Of a stretch of DNA of 64,000 nt, positions 59,279 to 64,000 are shown one piece after another (within the stretch, counting starts at the first letter, position 1; every line of letters starts with the position of its first letter). The notes beneath the pieces are model-generated. The model had not been told where the DNA came from. It did not search any database and worked only from the letters and a program-made list of their open reading frames with translations. The stretch spans positions 1,542,501 to 1,606,500 of the forward strand of contig NC_054083.1 of NCBI RefSeq assembly GCF_017562075.2. Direction: 5' to 3'. The position numbers and the translations under genes are program-made. The stretch is from Anopheles merus (Eukaryota; Arthropoda; Insecta; Diptera; Culicidae).

Positions 59279-60664
59279 CAGTCATGTTCTAAAAACAGTA
59301 CATGTTCTAAAATTTGGTGGGTTAACGACTGAATCGACCACCTTTAACCCACGTGCGTTTAAAGTGGGTTAACAGTGGGTTAAGGCCGATTTGGTTATTT
59401 GGGCGTTGCCGCGCGACCGCTCCTATCCAGCGGGTAACTTTCATACTGCCACACTGTCATCTGCCCGGTGCATACGCATATGCGGGGGATGAACCTCCAC
59501 AAAAACACCGTCATGAACCAGCGGCGGACCTTACGGTAGGCGGACTAGGCGGTCGCCGAAGATCTCTAGTCTGTAGTATGCTGTATGTTTACTGGTGGAC
59601 AGACTATTAGCGACAAGGGCCCCCGAAAAGATGATCGTTATGGCCCCTTGGCTGGAGAACCATTTAGAGACCCCCAAACCCCCCCCCCCTCCTTTACCAT
59701 GCCGGCAATAGTTTTAGGGCCTGTGACTGATGATCGTAGGGGTCCATTTAATTTAATTAATTAATGCTAACATGCCGAAGCCCCCCGCCACCCTCCCTCA
59801 CTCCGCTGGCAATTTAAGTATACTGTTCAATTTCCCAACAGATGTGTGCCAGTACCCCCTCCTCCCAGTCATTAGTTACCATTTAAAGGGGCCTCAATTC
59901 GTCTTTCCGCCTTTCATGAACACCTTCCTTTCTTTGACCGATGGATCATAACATTCCGGAAGAAAACACATTTGGCGACAGTTGTGCACACACACGCACG
60001 CTCATACCCTTGCGCAGACGGCACAGCATATATGTGTAATCTACAGCATACGAAAGCAAAAGCTTTGGGTAACAAAGTTATGCTTAATGCTTAACATGTT
60101 CAGTTCGATGGCAGGCCCCAGGGACTGCCAGTGAACTTTCCAGGATGCCGGTATCATAATCAGCTTGCGTTCAGAACGGAAAGTTGATAAAAATCAGCGC
60201 CGGGATGAACGTGTTAATGCGAATTAGGATTCAGCGCGTTGCACAGCAAACCCTCCAGCGTGAGCTAGCGATTAGTTAGTTATTTTTACATTGCAGCGAT
60301 TGAACTCATTGCGCTTTTTTGGTTTGATTTGTGAAAAATCAAATGCAATGCCGCAATGTTTGTTAACGGTTTTTTTAAGCGCCACAACAGCTCGCGAGCA
60401 TTGACCACACGCGTGAAAGAGATAGCGCTATGGAGGGAAAAAGCACGGACGACGGCTGACAGCGATTGGCCGTCTGACGCACCAACACATCCAAACCTTC
60501 GACAGCGCGCTCAGTCGAGGGGTAGGAAGCAGAGCCAGGGACGGGTAGCTCGAAACGCTGCTCGACAAATTTGCCGTAGGAGGGAAAAAGAAGGCCTGAG
60601 AAAATGCGCGAAAGGGAATGATTTCTTCCGTCGCTTTGCACAGGGGGTAGCTTTGCACAGGGGG

Positions 60665-61476
60665 AACGCACAAAAACTTCGCGCAGGACTTAGAACCAAA
60701 CGCGCACAACCATCTCCAGCAAAGCGTCGTGCTGTACTGGTGATTTTGTACGCGTAGGAGGGGGACATACGGATTGATGGTTCGATGCTGTAGTGTAAGC
60801 GAGACAACACGATGTGATGAGCAGATCCAAGTTGTTGAGCTCGCTGAAAGAAGACACACACATTCACAGACGGCTCGTCAAAGCACGGTATTTGTATAGG
60901 TGTTAGTGAAGCGCGCGTGTAAAACAGAATGCGAACTCTCGTCGCAGCGCGTTTCTCCTTCCCTCTCGACAATGGCACTCAAATTCTTTCATTTTCTCAT
61001 GCCCTCTCTGTCACATTCGTAGCTCGATCTCCCTCTTCTGGGACTTAGCGTTCCGAACGTGCAGTTTTGCAACGGCCATTTCGTGCCGCTTCGATCTCAT
61101 CACCTTCTCTCCCCTCCCACCCCCCTTTTTGATCCACGCTTTGGGGCTTGCAAATTTTTAACATGTCAAATGAGAGTGAAGCCAAAATGTAAACAGCAAG
61201 TGTTTGCGTGTGCGGTGATCTTGTGAGTATTTTGTGCAAATTATGTGATATTTCTTATAAAAAACGTTTTGTTTTGTAGATTAAACATAAAACTAACCAC
61301 GACACTATTATTTAGTTGTGGTGGAAGCGAAAAAAATAGCTTGGAGCATTGAATAAAGCAGGATGGAATTTCTAACCTTCACGCACGACGCTGAGGTAAG
61401 GTGTGCTTGTGTTTGATTTCGATGATTGTTTCATTTTAGGATGTAATTTGTGCCATATAACCTTTTCTGGCGGGGA
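60665..61476. other. unassigned interval
   Basis: Non-repetitive-looking sequence with CT-rich stretches (60950-61130). A short plus-strand ATG frame at 61362 (MEFLTFTHDAE) ends at a donor-like GTAAGG, but nothing ties it to a gene. Confidence 0.35.
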
Positions 61477-62170
61477 TTCTTTAGTCGGCATCATCTGCAG
61501 CTGTGAAGGGGTGCAGAGGAAGGAGCTCGCTACGACCCTTCCCACACCCGGACGCTTTTTCCGGGGATGAATGAAAAGTTCCTGGTGGGTTGAATTGACT
61601 GGTTTTAATGTAGGTGACCTTTCTCCCGGTAGGCTATATGCGCAAAAAGTAACGCTAACCCGTGTTGTGTTGTGAACGAATCGGCATATGTGGTGCCGGT
61701 CACACAAGAGTACGATATCATGCAACTGATCTGCTCAGCGTGCCACCTGATGCTGGCGTTCGGCAAGACACAGAAGGACAGGAATTCGTCGTGTGGAACA
61801 AGGATATGCTGAATGCGTTCCTGATCGATATCACGTAGATCATTCTACTGCGACTATAAAGGATACTTACTGGATTGTATTCTTGACAGGGCCGGCCAGA
61901 AAGGTGTGCGCAAATTGACGGCAATTGTCGCAATATACCATGGCGTTCCGGTGATGCCAAAAGGCGAAGCAGACTTCTCCAGCTACTTATAGCGTTCTTA
62001 TAGCTACTCCAGCTACGCCGAAGGATGAGCGTGCTCAGGGCAGCAAACAACTCGCCGGAGCACGGAGCACGGAGCACGAAAGGCATTGTAGGCGCAAGGT
62101 CTTGCTGCTGCACGAAGCGGCCAACAAGTAAAAGAGGAACCTGAACTACGGTGGCTCCTCGGCAACATTT
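61477..62170 (+). pseudogene. Pgd: 6-phosphogluconate dehydrogenase pseudogene
   Basis: Collinear pieces of 6PGD, the NADP-dependent pentose-phosphate enzyme, occur in shifting frames. EGARYDPS (about 61525) corresponds to the family's EEGARYGPSLMPGG. CAKSNANPCC (about 61645) corresponds to CAKANGEPCC. EYDIMQLICSACHLM (about 61708) corresponds to EYGDMQLICEAYHLM. FVVWNKDMLNAFLIDIT (about 61788) corresponds to the WNK...L-x-FLIEIT block. AGQKGVRKLTAIVA, then GVPVMPKGEADF (about 61893-61970), corresponds to AGQKGTGKWTAISALEYGVPVT. LLLHEAANK, then LNYGGSS (about 62100-62155), corresponds to LLREAAK...LNYGG. The N-terminal NADP-binding domain is missing. At least five frameshifts or stops exclude function. 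The catalytic Lys and Asn region (KMVHNG) is deleted. Confidence 0.85.
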
Positions 62171-62229
62171 GAAACGTGTTTGTAAACAATTCGCATCGTA
62201 CCATCCATCTTACACCTGTTTCCATCTAC

Positions 62230-62400
62230 GTTCGAATCTCGTGCCGTTTGCATCGAATCGCAAACCACCTGCTTCGAATCGCATGACACTACGATCGAAT
62301 GCGTGCATCCATGGTTGAATCACGTGCCAGTACGGTTGAATCGCGTTCCACTGTAGTAGAATCGTATGCCGCTACGATCGAATCGTGTGCCGCTACCATT
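62230..62400 (-). repeat. 21-bp tandem repeat, about 8 units
   Basis: Imperfect units of the form TCGAATCGYRTGCCRCTACGA repeat every 21 bases. On the minus strand they encode heptads such as IVAAYDS, TTVERDS, TVLARDS and TMDARIR within the frame 62289-62495. No start or upstream gene structure is convincing, so it is listed as a minisatellite. Confidence 0.7.
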
Positions 62401-62401
62401 G

Positions 62402-63913
62402 GATTTCTGAAAACATGAGCATAGTTAACTGTTTGTTTACGTTTGCAAGCTATATCTTTCTTCGCCGATGGCATTTGGTACTTAAACATATACATCTTTG
62501 AGTAAGTTTGCTTTGGGGACCGTTATTCCAAGCTTATTATTATGAAAATATATTTAATATGAATTTCAGGTTATATGAGTCCCGTAAATAGTCGTGCCAC
62601 TTGAAAACATACGTCCCCATTAGAAATCATCAATAGACTAATCAACGACGGCGCTGCATTGAAAGCGGTTCATGGTAGACCTCAAAACTGGTTAGCACTT
62701 GATAAAAAGGTAAGAAATTGAGTATTCGACAAACGTGCATGCAATCATCTCTGATCTGTACAAGTTATTCACGAAGTATGATAACTATGAATTGTAGGGA
62801 TCGAGAGCAGCAAGGAAAATAAATATACATCATAGATTAGAATAATGCAAGTAACAATCATTTAATAATGATCAGATAATCAGATAATCAGATAAAAACA
62901 TACAAATATAAGTTTAGTCAGTAGAAACATGAAAACAGTTAAGATAGAATAGCGATTAACGAAAAGTATCGGCGCATTCAAAATAAAAATCAGGCTAATC
63001 GCAGAGAGAATGAGATAGCGAGAGGCGATACATCCGTTCGTACGGAAGTGTCAAAATAGGAGGATTTTCGAGGAGAGGAGGAAAATCGTCAGTCTTGTGA
63101 TTGATCTTAGGAAGGATGGACGCAACTATTCGATTGGACGAAATAAAAAGTTGTTATTACTATAAAAATATTTAGGAAATCACCAGAATGGCGCAAGTCG
63201 GTACATCGAACGCTTCTGATGAAAACAATAAGAATGATCAGCGGACCGAGAAAATGGAGTCGATACGGCGACTGCCTGAACGTTCGATTCAAACGGTTCA
63301 ATGATGCATCATTGTTGCCGCGGCATTTCGAGATGGCTGGTGGTGGAATTGTGCGACGAAATGACGAAAATTGGTATGTACGCTCCTTGTTTTCTTTGAT
63401 TCTTGTGGCGGAGTGGCAATTTCATTGTTTTAGTGTAGTTTTGAAAACGGATCGGATTGTGTTTGATGGTAAAGAGTTGTTAAATTTGCATGCGGTTCGT
63501 TTGCTTCTGGGGAGACGAAGCACGGCAAACAATAGATTATTTTGACATTTGGAGATGATCGCACAGTTGTCATGTTAATGGTCATAATCCGATCATGCAA
63601 ATTGATCATAATGGTAAAACAAGAGTTCAAATCAAGGTGGAATGTATAATGAGGTGTAGTTATAGCGCTTTTGGCGATCCCCCCCCCCCCCTGGGCTCCG
63701 ATTTTGACAGATGGTTTTCCGCTTGTATATGTATTGATGGATTGTTTACGTTTTGCATGGTCAATATTTGGTGGAGATCAATTTGGGTGAATATTTTAGT
63801 TTATTAGAACACAGCCCGTGATTTAAAATGGAAATTTTCCTTCGAGAACTTGAAGCGTTCGCCAAACGTGGAAAACTAACTGTCAGTTTTCTTCGTCGAT
63901 TCTTCTTCCACCT
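62402..63913. other. unassigned interval
   Basis: Short open pieces only. A segment at about 62629-62710 (LEIINRLINDGAALKAVHGR) ends at a donor-like GGTAAG. A frame at 63188 begins MAQVGTSNASDENNKNDQRT and stops after 38 codons. A C-run lies at about 63680-63692. None can be assigned. Confidence 0.35.
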
Positions 63914-63962
63914 AGCTGTCAAAACGGACTTATAACTTGACCTGATATCTTTACGGTCCTTG
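63914..63962 (+). repeat. P-element-like right terminus
   Basis: AGCTGTCAAAACGGACTTAT, then GACCTGATATCTTTACGGTC and CTTG, parallels the inverse of the P-element left end at 33570 (AGCTGTCAAACGGGCTAATA, GACCTGATATCTCAACAGAC, CTTG). It is a related but different family. The partner end is not seen in the window. Confidence 0.65.
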
Positions 63963-64000
63963 GTTCAAATCTTAAAAAAAACTAAAAAAAAAACAAAAAT

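Larger units (their letters stand above)
47279..59403 (+). mobile_element. 12.1 kb DNA transposon, CMC/EnSpm-like, with DUF4806 gene
   Basis: The left end is CCCAAATAACCAAAAG. The right end inverse is CCCAAATAACCAAATCGG. Subterminal AAATTTTAGAACA is shared by both ends. Flanks are ATGGCG and CGTTGCC, and the empty arm site reads ATGGCGTTGCC, giving a 2-bp CG duplication. Subterminal GTGGGTTAA repeats near the right end recall the subterminal repeats of CACTA elements. It carries a transposase (plus) and a DUF4806 gene (minus) pointing at each other. About 7.5 kb of its length is later insertions. The termini are not the classical CACTA, so superfamily placement rests on the transposase. Confidence 0.82.

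Noticed and set aside
62222..62405. CRISPR-like array
   Set aside because: The 21-bp units are contiguous and diverged, with no unique spacers, in a eukaryotic context.
62629..62710. Exon-like segment LEIINRLINDGAALKAVHGR ending at a donor-like GGTAAG
   Set aside because: A stop lies just upstream in frame and no neighbouring exon is evident; not enough to call a gene.

Overview
The window looks like repeat-dense, probably heterochromatic DNA from a mosquito, most likely Anopheles. Three things suggest this. There is a CPLCA-type (retinin-motif) cuticular protein gene. CR1-clade LINEs of the T1/Q type occur that end in short tandem repeats instead of poly(A). A SINE recurs that resembles the Anopheles SINE200 type. 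Only one host gene looks intact: the cuticular gene at 26164-26898 (minus). One host pseudogene is recognisable, a decayed 6-phosphogluconate dehydrogenase at about 61477-62170. Nearly everything else is mobile DNA, much of it nested. The species is an inference from families and was not checked by search.

Layout. 1-3750: a decayed CR1-clade LINE on the minus strand. 4300-6143: a Helitron fragment with the helicase C-terminus. 6144-11985: a 5.84 kb foldback element with arms of about 2.8 kb, followed by half of a second copy (11986-14242). 14243-15440: a wrecked RTE/R4-like LINE. 15440-16873: a head-to-tail Helitron junction and a Helitron with helicase motifs. 16874-23369: a minus-strand Helitron with TC and CTAG ends, split by a near full-length CR1 element (17991-22600). 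23531-25513: an inverted-repeat pair around a Helitron 3' end and an internally deleted CR1. 26164-26898: the cuticular gene. 27124-27223: an assembly gap.

27224-38960 is a palindrome with arms of about 5.9 kb, centred near 33067 in a TA microsatellite. The arm next to the gap carries many extra frameshifts, so a fold-back assembly artefact is the likely explanation. The right arm carries most of a P-superfamily transposon. That element is complete at 33570-40263, with terminal inverted repeats and an 8-bp target duplication GTTGGTGC.

40359-60664 is a second foldback element in the opposite orientation. It has been inflated by three insertions whose boundaries can be read: a Tc1-like element (40782-42475, TA duplication), a 636-bp MITE (43813-44448, AC duplication) and a 12.1 kb transposon (47279-59403, CG duplication). 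The MITE and the 12.1 kb element share the end CCCAWATAACCAA. The large element encodes a CMC/Transposase_21-like transposase and, convergently, a DUF4806 protein. It was itself invaded by two CR1 tails, a BEL/Pao pol remnant, a SINE and a 2.93 kb LTR element with apparently identical 404-bp LTRs. Subtracting the three direct insertions leaves about 5.85 kb, matching the uninterrupted foldback copy. The right edge of the window ends with another P-like terminus at 63914-63962.
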